64,000 nucleotides of DNA from Litorimonas sp046250185 (GCF_046250185.1 NZ_CP176469.1); one strand, 5' to 3'. Positions 44,742 through 53,791 are shown, counted from the first letter of the stretch. Notes: generated by a model not told the origin, from the letters alone. Made by a program: numbers and translations.

Positions 44742-45269
44742 TTAGTCCTCTAGCAAAGCGGCAAAGTCGATCACCGTCGGGGTGTGGCCTGTCGCTTTCG
44801 CAAATTTCTCAATGTCTGATGTGGAGATGGCGGTCGACGCCGTATTTCGCAAGGGGTGGAACCACACCTTTGTGTGATCAAATAGTGCTTTGTCCAAAAT
44901 GAGCCTGACCTCTCCCTCCGTATCATTGATGATCGAAAACAAAGTGACGGAGCCTGGCTTAACGCCCAATTTATCCTCAAGCGCGTCCGCCTTACCAAAA
45001 GACAGGCGCTTCATGCCGATTTGGGGATGCAGCTTATTGACCTTGATCACCGTATCGGACACCGCACAGACGAGCGCATAGGCGCCAGACTTATCTTTAA
45101 GAAACAAGTTTTTCGTATGCCCGCCAGGCAGATCAGCTTTGATCGCAGCGCTTTCCTCGACGGTAAAAACAGCAGCGTGTTCAACGGTTTCAGTTGTGAT
45201 ACTTGCTTGCTTGAGCAGAGCGAAAAGGGCGGCTTCATTTGGGCTCTGCGGAGGGGTGTTTGTGTTCAT
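44742..45269 (-). CDS. YbaK/ProX-type aminoacyl-tRNA deacylase
   Basis: 175 residues. It has HAAVFTVEESAAIKADLPGGHTKNLFLKD, the ProXp-ala/PrdX signature, then GKADALEDKLGVKPGSVTLF and HPLRNTAST near the end. It is expected to hydrolyse Ala-tRNA-Pro, a mischarging product of prolyl-tRNA synthetase. It is the last gene before the tRNA-Gly. Confidence 0.9.
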   Translation of the reverse strand: MNTNTPPQSPNEAALFALLKQASITTETVEHAAVFTVEESAAIKADLPGGHTKNLFLKDKSGAYALVCAVSDTVIKVNKLHPQIGMKRLSFGKADALEDKLGVKPGSVTLFSIINDTEGEVRLILDKALFDHTKVWFHPLRNTASTAISTSDIEKFAKATGHTPTVIDFAALLED

Positions 45270-45385
45270 ATGGCCCTCTAAAACAAATGTGCAAAAAACT
45301 CAAACTCCCGCTTGAATTCTATTCGCATTTAGGGCTATAGGGGCGGCCTGCCAAGGACGATCGCGTCCTACTACGCAAAACATGA

Positions 45386-45460
45386 GCGGGCGTAGCTCAG
45401 TGGTAGAGCATCACCTTGCCAAGGTGAGGGTCGTGAGTTCGAATCTCATCGCCCGCTCCA
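45386..45460 (+). tRNA. tRNA-Gly(GCC)
   Basis: The cloverleaf is complete: acceptor arms GCGGGCG and CGCCCGC, D arm GCTC-AGTGGTA-GAGC, anticodon loop TTGCCAA (GCC), T arm with TTCGAAT, and an encoded CCA end. Its 3' part from the anticodon loop onward is duplicated at 57851, marking the element boundary. Confidence 0.97.
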
Positions 45461-45465
45461 TTTTC
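45416..45465 (+). repeat. attL: 50-bp direct repeat (tRNA-Gly 3' part)
   Basis: It starts in the anticodon loop (TTGCCAAGGTGAGGG) and ends TTTTC just past the CCA. It matches 57851-57900 base for base and diverges on both sides. Confidence 0.93.
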
Positions 45466-45886
45466 CCTACATCTCCTAAATGTTAAAGAAAGCTACTTTT
45501 ACAAAGGTTTAGAGCGTTTGTTGTGTTTTGGTTTGCTCATACCGGTAAGGGTCGCAAGGGACCGTTATTAGCGTGCGCTTACCTTGGGCTTACTTGATAG
45601 GGGATGTGCGCGTAATTCAGGATACATATTGCCCGCAGACCCATAAGCATGTTAAAAATTTCATAGGGATAGAACCGTTCTATCCTCGGGGCTTAGTAAC
45701 CTCACTCGCAGCGGCTAGGTAACAGCCGTAATGTTGCCCCCTCGAACTTTATAGGGTCGGGGAGGCTTTGGCGCATGTTCAGGGCCTAGCGGCCTAAAGG
45801 CCATCGCGGTCGTCTGCGGGCGATTTACTAACTCCCCGGTCACCAGGGTTTATCCCGGTGACCGTTTTCATGTGTTGGGAGTGAAT
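45466..45886. other. gene-free structured leader region of the element
   Basis: No convincing coding frame is seen in these 420 bases. The region is not AT-rich, unlike the cargo. It has a hairpin GGCCTAAAGGCC (45791-45802) and a longer one (45838-45863) formed by GGTCACC-A-GGG and CCC-GGTGACC, followed by GTTTT. The latter ends 23 bases before the ATG of the next gene and may be a terminator or a translation control element. An untranslated RNA is possible but not shown. Confidence 0.5.
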
Positions 45887-46180
45887 ATGGAAAACTATAA
45901 TGCGTTCGCCGATCTGATGGATAGTTTCAGATCATCATCTGACTTTGTGAAGATTGTTTGGTTGTTGCTACCGATTTTATTGTTGGGGGTGATGACAAGC
46001 CTCATTTTAGCAATTCGGAAATTTCGGCGATGCCCTCTTATAAGCTTCGATCACCCAGAGCTTGGCCATGTCACAGTCTATCAATCCGATAAAACCTTAC
46101 CGCTCTTACAAAAACTTGGGGGCCTTCCTGTTTTGCTCGCACCTGAAAGCTACCCTGCTACTGCACAGACTGAAAAATAG
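45887..46180 (+). CDS. small single-span membrane protein of unknown function
   Basis: 97 residues. One membrane segment (IVWLLLPILLLGVMTSLILA, residues about 22-42) is followed by a basic patch (RKFRRC) and a short cytoplasmic domain. I do not recognise it. ATG 45887 has GGGAG 5 bases upstream; a GTG at 45872 is in frame. It is the first gene inside the element, next to attL. Confidence 0.65.
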   Translation: MENYNAFADLMDSFRSSSDFVKIVWLLLPILLLGVMTSLILAIRKFRRCPLISFDHPELGHVTVYQSDKTLPLLQKLGGLPVLLAPESYPATAQTEK

Positions 46181-46331
46181 TTTCTTTTCCCATTTGTGCA
46201 TATATGTGTGCAGTATGCTGGGCAGGTGAGAACGCCATAGGTATACCCATCTACACACCCTACACGGTCTACACATATCTTTCTGGTCTCACCGTACACG
46301 GGGAGCGCTGGGGGTATAGTCGCAGCGCCAC

Positions 46332-47572
46332 CTATACCTGCGAGCGCCCATAGGCCTCGTCGATTTTTCCGATTGCTTCCTGACCGTCCCGAACAGCTTG
46401 AGTGTAATGACCCAGAGTTACCATGGGGTTTGCATGCCCTGCTATCTTTGCCACGAGCCCAACTTCTACACCTTCAGCTTGAAGGTTGGAAATGAAACAA
46501 TGGCGAGCCGAGTGCGGTGTAACATAGGGAACCCCAGCTTCCTCCAAGCCTTTTACCCAAAACCGCTTGCGCCAATTTTTATAAAGAAGCTGGCCGCCTC
46601 CGTCCATACGAGGCTTTGGCCAAGTCTGCGGGCGTCCCATGCCCGGGAAAACGCGGTAGAGTTTGCCGTTTAGACGGGTGCAGGTAAGGTTGTGCTGCCG
46701 CATCATGGAACGCAAAGTATCCGACATTGGAATTTCACGCATTCCCGCACTGGTTTTTGTTTCATCGTAAACATTGCCCTTTTGATCTTGGGAACGTCGG
46801 ATAGTGATGACGTTATTTTCAAAGTCTACATCGTCCCATAAGAGAGCTAATTGCTCCGATGGACGAGTTCCAGCTAAGAACGGAAAAGCGTAATAGATAC
46901 CCCGAAAGACATCTTGTTCGGCATAATCTAAAAGCTGAGCAACTTGTTCTGGTGTCAGTATGTCCTTTTTGGACTTTGTTTTGTTCTTAATGATGGACGG
47001 CATAGCAGGAGGACGATAGCCGTAATCGTCCGCGACGAGCTCCAAGGCTGACTTCAACAACATCTTCGCACGATCCGCTGAATAGCGGCCAACCTCTTTT
47101 CTATTAATTGATACCAACGGCGAATATCCCGCGTCTAAAGGTCCTTAACTTTCGCATCGCGCAGCAGGTATGTGATCTTGCTGCCCGTCGGGATAATCCC
47201 TTTCGATGTGAAATGGGAGCGTTGCTTTGCTGTGGCGTTGGTCACCAATGGGCCTATGATTAAAGGGCGTACGCTCTCATGGTTGTGAATACTAATAGGT
47301 TTGATTTGTCCATGACGGATAGAAAACCAAAGCTCCACAACATTGGCAATAGTGACATCTTCACGCGCTGAGAAATAGTCGCCATTATTGATATCGGTTA
47401 TTAGCTGCTGTTTGAATTGCTCGGCGTCTTTACGTCTCTCAAAAAATTTCTGCGCCCTAGAACCTGTTTCAGGATCTTTGAAGTTTACAATAAAACGGAG
47501 CAGGGTTTTTTGCGTCCCGTCTCTGAGTTTGCGCTTAAACTCCCGCTTTGTAATGTTAATGCTATTCGCCAT
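46332..47572 (-). pseudogene. int: tyrosine-recombinase integrase, disrupted by a stop and a frameshift
   Basis: The N-terminal part (start ATG 47572 with GGAG) has an AP2/SAM-like arm domain (MANSINITKREFKRKL, FFERRKDAEQFKQQL). It stops at a TAG at 47135-47137 after KVKDL. The same frame continues with TRDIRRWYQLIEK, a plausible core-binding helix. About 12 codons after the TAG a one-base loss in an A-run would restore the frame that encodes EVGRYSADRAKMLLKSAL. The C-terminal part (46332-47117) has a full catalytic set: AGTRPSEQLALLW, PHSARHCF (HxxR), GHANPMVTLGHYTQ (His and Tyr). Both lesions make the protein inactive unless it is recoded or split. It faces attL, as expected of an integrase. 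Confidence 0.85.
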
Positions 47573-47784
47573 TGTTAGCTCCGATTGATTATTACCTACC
47601 GAAAAAAACACGCCGAAAATTTCCGCACAATTATTTCCGTAAACCCGCATGTAAGCACAAAGGGCCAAGGTGTTTTCCGAGTAAGGTTTGAATGTTTCAG
47701 GCCTTAACGAGAGGCCCATTCGTTCATATTTTGATGAGGCCGATATTCCCCCTGATAAGGTGAGGGTCGCCACCTGTGATGATA

Positions 47785-47820
47785 GTGACGAGCGTGATGA
47801 TAAGTCGTCACACTCGTCAC
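47785..47820. repeat. 12-bp inverted repeat between integrase and primase genes
   Basis: GTGACGAGCGTG (47785-47796) and CACACTCGTCAC (47809-47820) are inverted with one mismatch around a 12-base spacer. A further GCGTCAC follows at 47823. It lies between the 3' end of the primase gene and the 5' side of the integrase and could be an operator or arm-type recombinase site. Confidence 0.55.
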
Positions 47821-47830
47821 ATGCGTCACT

Positions 47831-50056
47831 TTAAAAGGGTGTGTCCTTGGATGGTGTGAAACCTAAATCGAAATCTGACTTTGTTTCATCATACCATACC
47901 CGGATTAGCATCCCTTCTCGACTGCAGCCTAAAAAATCATGGAAGATACCAATTTTTCGTAACATAGGGTCGATACGTTTGAGAGCATTTGACAATGCCG
48001 CTGGAGAGCGTGGTAGACCTGACACCCGTGCGTCGTCTCGGCGTTCCAAGTTTTGATGTAAGTCCCCAACCGTTCCTTCGTATTCATTCTTGTCTTTTAA
48101 CAGTCTGAACAACTCGACACAGATTGGATTGTTTATAACTCGTTCAATATACATGTCATTTTGAACGTTCCGGATAGCGTTTACAAAAGAGCCTTCCGGT
48201 AGGCCTGTCGCAGGCTCAGCTGCGACTAACCAATGTGCTGCATCCGCCATACGAAGTTCCGTTGGAGGTACAACTTCATCAATTTTTACTAAGGCGCATG
48301 CAACGCACTCATATAGAAAGCCTAAATACCCAGGGAGTAATTTCTCAAAATCCTTTTTTAGTTGTCGTTCGGATTTACGTACTCCCGCCTTCATACTTTG
48401 CAGGTTTATTTGGATAGCACGTTCCAAGAAATCAGGGCGATCTGCATATTCACCGATACCATTAAGCATCACGGGTCTGCAGAATGTAAAAATTTTAGCT
48501 TCATCGTCGCTATATAACTTTCGAGGCATAATGCCTCCACCTGTTGCCACTGTACAAAGAAGATCAGACATTTCCCATTTCAATCTGGACGCATTGTCAT
48601 ATGATATTAAAAAATTGTCTTTTGCTTGGATCGCTAAATCTTGCTCTCTTTTCGGCAGCCTCAATTTTGGCGCTTCAGAGGGGTCAATGATTTCTTTAAT
48701 TGTTAAATTGTGAAATGTTTTACCAGAGCCTTGCTGCCCTTGAGTGAGAAGTGCCATGTACGACCCCTTCGGATTTAGACAGTTAATTTCAAAAGCTAGG
48801 CGTAAAGTTGAATTTTGCCCACTCAGCCCTAGAAGCCTATGCATATCCGAATACCCATTAGACTTTTGGGGTAAGGGTAACTCTTTAAAGCCAGAGGGCC
48901 TTCTAAATTTAATAGGTGTTTTAGTGACGACCTTCCAACCGCTTGAGTCAATTTTTACTGATTGACCATCAAGTCGCCCTAAGTCGATATAAATAGCGTC
49001 TTCATGCTCGGCTAGCCGGACATGAGGTATTTGCTGGCTTCCATTGAACTGTGCTTCTGCTTCTAGCGCACTAATAACTTCATTAAGGCCAATAGTGCTT
49101 AAAGGTTTGCCTTCCTCTTTAAAATACATGTGTTGGATCAACCCTTTCACTATTGAGGAGCTAACTGGGTAGGAAACTTTCGCGCCTTCTTGATGTTTAA
49201 TGTGAGCGTATGGTTCATTGAATTGTGTATGAAAAAATTCAACGTCTAATGCCTTAAATAGCCTTAGAGCCGAAAGGGATTGCTTTTCTGATCCGGACGC
49301 GGGTTTGTCATACCCCTTTTCTCTCGCCCCAGAGATCATAATAGGCAACTCATCCATTGTATTGCCTAAATAATTAACGGGCAGGAGAGCCTTTATAATT
49401 GACACGATTTCGTCATCGTGAGCACCCACTTGAACAAGTTTAGCTACCAGAATTAATGTAGGCTCGTTTGTGGCCGTACCAGATATGATGGCGGCTGTTT
49501 CTACGGCGGCCATCACTGTCTTCATTAGGGCCAGTTGATGCTGTGTAAAAACAGGGAGTTCAACTAGATTAATATCCAAAAGAGGTGTGCCCAACCATTT
49601 GTAAGCTTCGCCAGTATCAGGGTGAATACTTTCAGGAATGATAGTGCATTTCTTTTCTGCTAATATATCGAAACCACTAAACCCTTGCGGGCCTTTAATA
49701 CTGGTAGATCGTATCGGTGTTTGTGCAGAATAACGTGCGAAGAATGTCGCGCCTTTTTTACCTATTTTGCCGCTGATCCCATTCCCTAATATGGCCTTTG
49801 TAAACCTGACAAGACGATCATCATCGCAGTCTATGGCTATCAATTTATAGCTGCTATCAACGGGTGTGCCTAATAATAAAGCAAGCCCGCTGGCGGGATG
49901 ATTTTTGACCCACTCAGCGAGCGCATTATCGGTTGGTTTTCTACCCAAGTACTTAGTCCAGGCTTTGAATATGGGTTGCTTTGAATTGGGTTTAACGGGC
50001 AGCACATGCAGGCCTTTAGCCCAATATTTCTTCGCGCCTTGACCAAAGTTAGACAT
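47831..50056 (-). CDS. primase-polymerase/ATPase replication protein of the element
   Basis: 741 residues. The N-terminal domain resembles bifunctional primase/polymerase (KPIFKAW-like start, IAIDCDDDRL with metal-binding acids). The C-terminal half is a P-loop ATPase/helicase: QGQQGSGKTFHNLTIK (Walker A), NFLISYDNASRL (Walker B), ATGGGIMPRKLYSDDE and RPVMLNGI. This is the layout of phage- and satellite-encoded replication initiators. ATG 50056 has a perfect AAGGAGGTGATA Shine-Dalgarno. It overlaps the AlpA-like gene upstream by 8 bases. Confidence 0.87.
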   Translation of the reverse strand: MSNFGQGAKKYWAKGLHVLPVKPNSKQPIFKAWTKYLGRKPTDNALAEWVKNHPASGLALLLGTPVDSSYKLIAIDCDDDRLVRFTKAILGNGISGKIGKKGATFFARYSAQTPIRSTSIKGPQGFSGFDILAEKKCTIIPESIHPDTGEAYKWLGTPLLDINLVELPVFTQHQLALMKTVMAAVETAAIISGTATNEPTLILVAKLVQVGAHDDEIVSIIKALLPVNYLGNTMDELPIMISGAREKGYDKPASGSEKQSLSALRLFKALDVEFFHTQFNEPYAHIKHQEGAKVSYPVSSSIVKGLIQHMYFKEEGKPLSTIGLNEVISALEAEAQFNGSQQIPHVRLAEHEDAIYIDLGRLDGQSVKIDSSGWKVVTKTPIKFRRPSGFKELPLPQKSNGYSDMHRLLGLSGQNSTLRLAFEINCLNPKGSYMALLTQGQQGSGKTFHNLTIKEIIDPSEAPKLRLPKREQDLAIQAKDNFLISYDNASRLKWEMSDLLCTVATGGGIMPRKLYSDDEAKIFTFCRPVMLNGIGEYADRPDFLERAIQINLQSMKAGVRKSERQLKKDFEKLLPGYLGFLYECVACALVKIDEVVPPTELRMADAAHWLVAAEPATGLPEGSFVNAIRNVQNDMYIERVINNPICVELFRLLKDKNEYEGTVGDLHQNLERRDDARVSGLPRSPAALSNALKRIDPMLRKIGIFHDFLGCSREGMLIRVWYDETKSDFDLGFTPSKDTPF

Positions 50057-50264
50057 TATCACCTCCTTGATTAAAGGTGGTGATAGCGGCCCCAACTTCA
50101 CTTATTTTTACCATCCAGCGATTGCCAATGAATTTATAGGCGGGGATTAGGTCGTCCTTGACGGCTTTACGTAAAGCCCACGGTTTTAGACCCAAGGATT
50201 TAGCTGCTTCTTTTATCGTGCTATAAGGTTCCACGAGACCATTTTGGGGAGACGTTATTTTCAT
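50049..50264 (-). CDS. AlpA/excisionase-like HTH protein
   Basis: About 71 residues. A single winged or AlpA-type helix-turn-helix is visible: YSTIKEAAKSLGLKPWALRKAVKDDLI followed by WMVKISEV. Such small proteins regulate or direct excision of integrated elements. ATG 50264 has GGAG 6 bases upstream. It is translationally coupled to the primase gene. Confidence 0.75.
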   Translation of the reverse strand: MKITSPQNGLVEPYSTIKEAAKSLGLKPWALRKAVKDDLIPAYKFIGNRWMVKISEVGAAITTFNQGGDNV

Positions 50265-50626
50265 CATCAACTCCATTTCGGAGCACCATAAAAGAGCGCA
50301 CACTATTATGCTCTCCGATAGTATCGGTGCTTGGTTGGGTTGACTTCAGCCGGGATTTAACGCGTCCGGGTCTTAAGTGACAGGTCTAGTCCGCATCGCC
50401 AGGCTTTTTCAGGTTCGCCGCCTTAGGCCCCCATTTCTGGGCGGGCTCAACAATGTATAGGTGTTTCTAGATACACCACAATGCTTCCTGACCCTTGTGG
50501 TCTGAAAGCACTACATATTGTGCCGGTTGATATTGTCAATACCAAATATTGATTAGTGTTGCGGGGTTCATTAGCTTATTAGCTGTGCCATAGTCGCGAT
50601 ATATGCGAATTAGACGGTACGATCAT
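50265..50626. promoter_or_regulatory. divergent control region of the element
   Basis: A gene-free span of about 360 bases between the AlpA-like gene and the membrane-protein pseudogene. It should hold promoters for both directions. A short inverted repeat GGTGT-N8-ACACC (about 50460-50477) centred on TCTAGA is a candidate operator. No start signals could be assigned with certainty. Confidence 0.4.
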
Positions 50627-51361
50627 ATGAATTCGAAAACCACAGATAAAGCCGCAAAGCATGAAATGTCTAATGCTTCAGCCGAACACTATTCCTATAT
50701 TGATTATGAACATGACTTCAAAAGCGATAGCAAAATTCGAAAAGCTGCATTTGAGATGGCGCACAACATTAGAGAATTCGAGATTAACCTATACTGGAAA
50801 CGAGCGGCGTATTTTTGGACATTTATCTCTGCCACTCTAGCTGGGCATGCTTTAATTGAAACTCGAACATTTGATTCTCAAGGCATCCTTGCGTTGTTAC
50901 TGGCGTGTACATGATTTATTTTTGCTTTGGGCTGGTTCTTAGTAAATAGGGGCAGCAAATTTTGGCAGGAGAATTGGGAAAACCACGTTGATAATCTTGA
51001 AGATGATGTGATCGGTCCATTATATAAAGTAATTTTGAGCCGACCAAACCCGACAGGTTTAGATGAAAAAACAAAACATGTTCTAACAGGGTCTTCGACG
51101 ATCTCGGTATCCAAGGTGAATCAAATTATCAGCTTGTACGTCACTTTGCTTTGGGGGATATTGATTGTTCATTCACTATTACCTATCAGCCCCAAGCTTG
51201 GGCTGGACCCTATTAAAATCGCTATATTGATGATGACGTTTTTAACAGTAGGGGCATTTTTTCGTTATGGCTGGTCTCATGCTGCCCCAATGAGGCAAGT
51301 TATAAAAAAGCGTGATGTTGATTTCCACGCTAAAGAAAATGAACCAAAGCCTTCTCTGTAA
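50627..51361 (+). pseudogene. RipA-like membrane protein with in-frame TGA
   Basis: A single frame of about 244 codons is interrupted by one TGA at 50912-50914. Upstream: NIREFEINLYWKRAAYFWTF with a membrane segment. Downstream, in the same frame: FIFALGWFLVNRGSKFWQEN and NHVDNLEDDVIGPLYKV, then two more membrane segments. NRGSKFWQENWE is reminiscent of the RipA-family octameric membrane proteins. The TGA sits in ACT-stop-FIFALGW, where Trp (TGG) would fit. It is thus probably a nonsense-mutated gene. ATG 50627 was chosen; ATG 50603 is also in frame. Confidence 0.72.
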
Positions 51362-51514
51362 ATACTGGCTCACCACGGCATCTTAAGAATTTTGAAATCA
51401 TAACTTAACTTTTTTCAAATGTATGTTATATTGTAAATGTAAGCGGTTTTGCTAAACAACGTGGCTTAAAATAGTTACAGAACGAAGCGACAATACGCAT
51501 CCTAGTTTGACCAG

Positions 51515-51551
51515 GACCTCTTGCAAGTAAGTACTACTTGAAAAGGAGGTC
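51515..51551 (+). promoter_or_regulatory. hairpin that would sequester the Shine-Dalgarno of the sigma-like gene
   Basis: GACCTC (51515-51520) and CAAGTA (51524-51529) pair with TACTTG (51535-51540) and GAGGTC (51546-51551). The right arm includes the AAGGAGGT ribosome-binding site of the GTG at 51555, so folding would block translation. An AT-rich promoter-like stretch (TATATT near 51428) lies about 100 bases upstream. Confidence 0.6.
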
Positions 51552-51554
51552 TTT

Positions 51555-51911
51555 GTGCTGTCTGAATACATACCCTTATGTGCGCCTGATGCGGCGTTCC
51601 GTGAAATCGCATCACTTAATTTACCCGTAACAGCTATTCACGCTGAGCAGGGATACCTCGAAATCATAGAAACGGTTCCTGACCTCCGTCAAAATGCAGA
51701 AGTGCTGACGGAAAAAAATTCTAGCAGTAAAAGTGTCCGTCGGTTTATATATAGTTTACCTCGTCGCCAAAGACGGATTGCTATTGCATTTTATTGGCTT
51801 GAATGGCCGCAAAAAAAGATTGCCGCCTATTTTGACGTTAGCCCATCTGCAATTTCTCAATCACTACTGAAAACACGCGAAGCCGGTCGTAACAAGTTGG
51901 CTTTCAACTAA
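51555..51911 (+). CDS. stand-alone sigma-70 region-4-like HTH regulator
   Basis: 118 residues. The C-terminal half, LPRRQRRIAIAFYWLEWPQKKIAAYF and VSPSAISQSLLKTREAGR, is a sigma-70 region 4 type helix-turn-helix. The N-terminal half has no region 2, so it cannot be a full sigma factor. It may be a transcription activator or adaptor for the genes that follow. It starts with GTG after a near-perfect AAGGAGGT, which lies within a hairpin. The next gene starts 74 bases downstream on the same strand. Confidence 0.75.
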   Translation: MLSEYIPLCAPDAAFREIASLNLPVTAIHAEQGYLEIIETVPDLRQNAEVLTEKNSSSKSVRRFIYSLPRRQRRIAIAFYWLEWPQKKIAAYFDVSPSAISQSLLKTREAGRNKLAFN

Positions 51912-51985
51912 TGCCCTAAGGTGAGCAGGGTAATATGCTCGCTGACCTTAACGCGGCTAAAATGGCTGCATAAATGGAGACTAAA

Positions 51986-53719
51986 ATGACTATTCACACT
52001 GAATTTGAAAAACAAGCAGCATATGCGTCCGGCATCACGGATTTCAGCATGGCAATTGGCTCTGCATTTGTCGAGAGCATGCGTAACACGCATTATAAAC
52101 ACACCGGCACAGCGCTCGATGAGTTAGTGGACAATTCTATTGAGGCGGGAGCAAGCAACATACATATAGAATTTTCATTTCCCAATGATAAAACGACTAA
52201 GGTGAACGGGATCGCCGTCATTGATGATGGCCCTGGGATGATACCAGCAATGCTGCGCCACGCTGTAGCGTGGGGAGGGACTCACCGTGCCGATCAACGC
52301 ACCGGTCTTGGTCGATTTGGTTTTGGCTTGCCTAGCGCATCAGTAAACCAAACACGACGTTACTCCATTTACTCTAAGACAGCTGACAATGACTGGCATG
52401 CCATTACAGTTGATTTGGACAAGATTAAAGCAGGCGAATATTTTGATGATAACGGGCGAATCGTATCGCCAGAGCCTAAAAAATCAGCCTTGCCCAATTG
52501 GATTGAGAAGAAGTTTAAGGAATACAAGAAGGATTTTGATAGTGGAACAGTTGTATTTTGGGATAATCCGGACCGCATCAAATGGAAAACAAAAAATGGC
52601 CTTACAAGCAATCTATTGGAACATTTTGGTGTAACATACCGTCATTATTTTGATCAAGTTACGCTAAGAGTTGATGGTCGACCCGTCAAACCCGTTGATC
52701 CCCTCTTCATCACTCCCGGGCATCGCCTTTACAATATTGACGAAGACCGCGCAGTGGCGCTTGATCCAAAAACGATCAAGTTTTCAAATAAAAAAACAGG
52801 CGAAGACGCTTTCATCAGCGTTAGATATGCGAGTTATCCACTATCATTTTATTCTGTTGATAAGTCAAAAAACGCTTCTGGCAATAATGCTAACGCAAGA
52901 TTTAAGGTAAAAAACTCTAACCGAGGGATTATTGTGACCAGGATGGGACGACAGATTGATGTGGTGGAACATACACCTTGGTCAGGACTAGAGAAATTTC
53001 GAAACGACGATCGGTATTGGGGTGTGGAAATTGATTTCCCAGCTGAATTGGATGAAGAATTCACAATTGCAAACTCTAAGCAGGGTGTTGTGATGACTGA
53101 GCGTATTTGGGATAAACTTGAAGATGCGGGAGTGCGGGCGGCGATTAAATCCCTCAGGAAAGCTCACACGGAGGCCAAAAAAGCGAAGGCAGCGAGCCCG
53201 GAACCAGAAGAAGGACCTCGCGCATCGGAAGCTTCAATGAAGGCAGCTGAAAAGTTTGCTCCTAAAAAGGCAGGTAAGAACTCGGAAGCTCGTCAAAAGA
53301 AGGCTTTGGAGACCCTTGAGCAACATGCGAAAAAAATTGCAAAAGAAACTAAAGGAAATGCCAGTGAGATAAAGGAAAAAATTCAAATTGAGGCAAAAGA
53401 ACATCCCTATAAAGTAAAGTTTGAGGACATGCCAGGAGCGCCTTTTTTTCGAATTGAATTACTAGGGGCCTTGCACGTTTTGTATATCAATAGAAAGCAT
53501 AGGTTTTTCGGAGAGTTATATAGTTCCGAAAACTTGACCCAGTTTCATCGGGGTGCATTAGAGGTGTTATTGTTTACTTTTGGTATAGGTGAGCTTGACG
53601 CTATAGGGAACACTGATCGCACCACGTTTTTTACGGCAGAAAAAAATGGTTGGTCTGACCGTCTGAATGCTGCTTTAGGACAGCTCTCGAAATACGAATC
53701 GGAAACCGAATTCGACTAG
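51986..53719 (+). CDS. GHKL-family (Hsp90/MutL/gyrase-B-like) ATPase
   Basis: 577 residues. Residues 40-125 carry the Bergerat-fold motifs: N-box ALDELVDNSIEAGA (Glu46, Asn50), G1 DDGPGM (80-85) and G2 GLGRFGFGLPS (108-118). Further motifs include NRGIIVTRMGRQIDVV and FTIANSKQGVVM. A Lys/Glu/Ala-rich helical linker (about 385-465) precedes a C-terminal domain of unknown type. No histidine-kinase phosphoacceptor, nuclease or receiver domain is visible. The ATG at 51986 has GGAG 7 bases upstream; one at 51974 is in frame. Similar ATPases are found in phage-defence loci with nuclease or DNA-binding partners. Its role with the sigma-like and DruA-like neighbours is inferred. Confidence 0.87.
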   Translation: MTIHTEFEKQAAYASGITDFSMAIGSAFVESMRNTHYKHTGTALDELVDNSIEAGASNIHIEFSFPNDKTTKVNGIAVIDDGPGMIPAMLRHAVAWGGTHRADQRTGLGRFGFGLPSASVNQTRRYSIYSKTADNDWHAITVDLDKIKAGEYFDDNGRIVSPEPKKSALPNWIEKKFKEYKKDFDSGTVVFWDNPDRIKWKTKNGLTSNLLEHFGVTYRHYFDQVTLRVDGRPVKPVDPLFITPGHRLYNIDEDRAVALDPKTIKFSNKKTGEDAFISVRYASYPLSFYSVDKSKNASGNNANARFKVKNSNRGIIVTRMGRQIDVVEHTPWSGLEKFRNDDRYWGVEIDFPAELDEEFTIANSKQGVVMTERIWDKLEDAGVRAAIKSLRKAHTEAKKAKAASPEPEEGPRASEASMKAAEKFAPKKAGKNSEARQKKALETLEQHAKKIAKETKGNASEIKEKIQIEAKEHPYKVKFEDMPGAPFFRIELLGALHVLYINRKHRFFGELYSSENLTQFHRGALEVLLFTFGIGELDAIGNTDRTTFFTAEKNGWSDRLNAALGQLSKYESETEFD

Positions 53720-53726
53720 AGTTATC

Positions 53727-53750
53727 AGGGGCGGCAATATTGCCGCCTCT
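53727..53750. other. perfect palindrome between ATPase and DruA-like genes
   Basis: GGCGGCAAT (53730-53738) is followed directly by its complement ATTGCCGCC (53739-53747), with weak pairs extending to 53727 and 53750. No T-run follows on the + strand, so it is not a classic terminator. A TTGACA hexamer at 53757 could be the -35 of a promoter for the next gene. The palindrome may be an operator or an mRNA stabiliser. Confidence 0.6.
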
Positions 53751-53791
53751 AAAATATTGACAAGGGCCTCAGAGCATGTTGCGATTTAACA

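Noticed and set aside
50912..50914. TGA recoded as tryptophan
   Set aside because: Many neighbouring genes use TGA as a normal stop (for example aroE and lptE), so a single in-frame TGA is better explained as a nonsense mutation.
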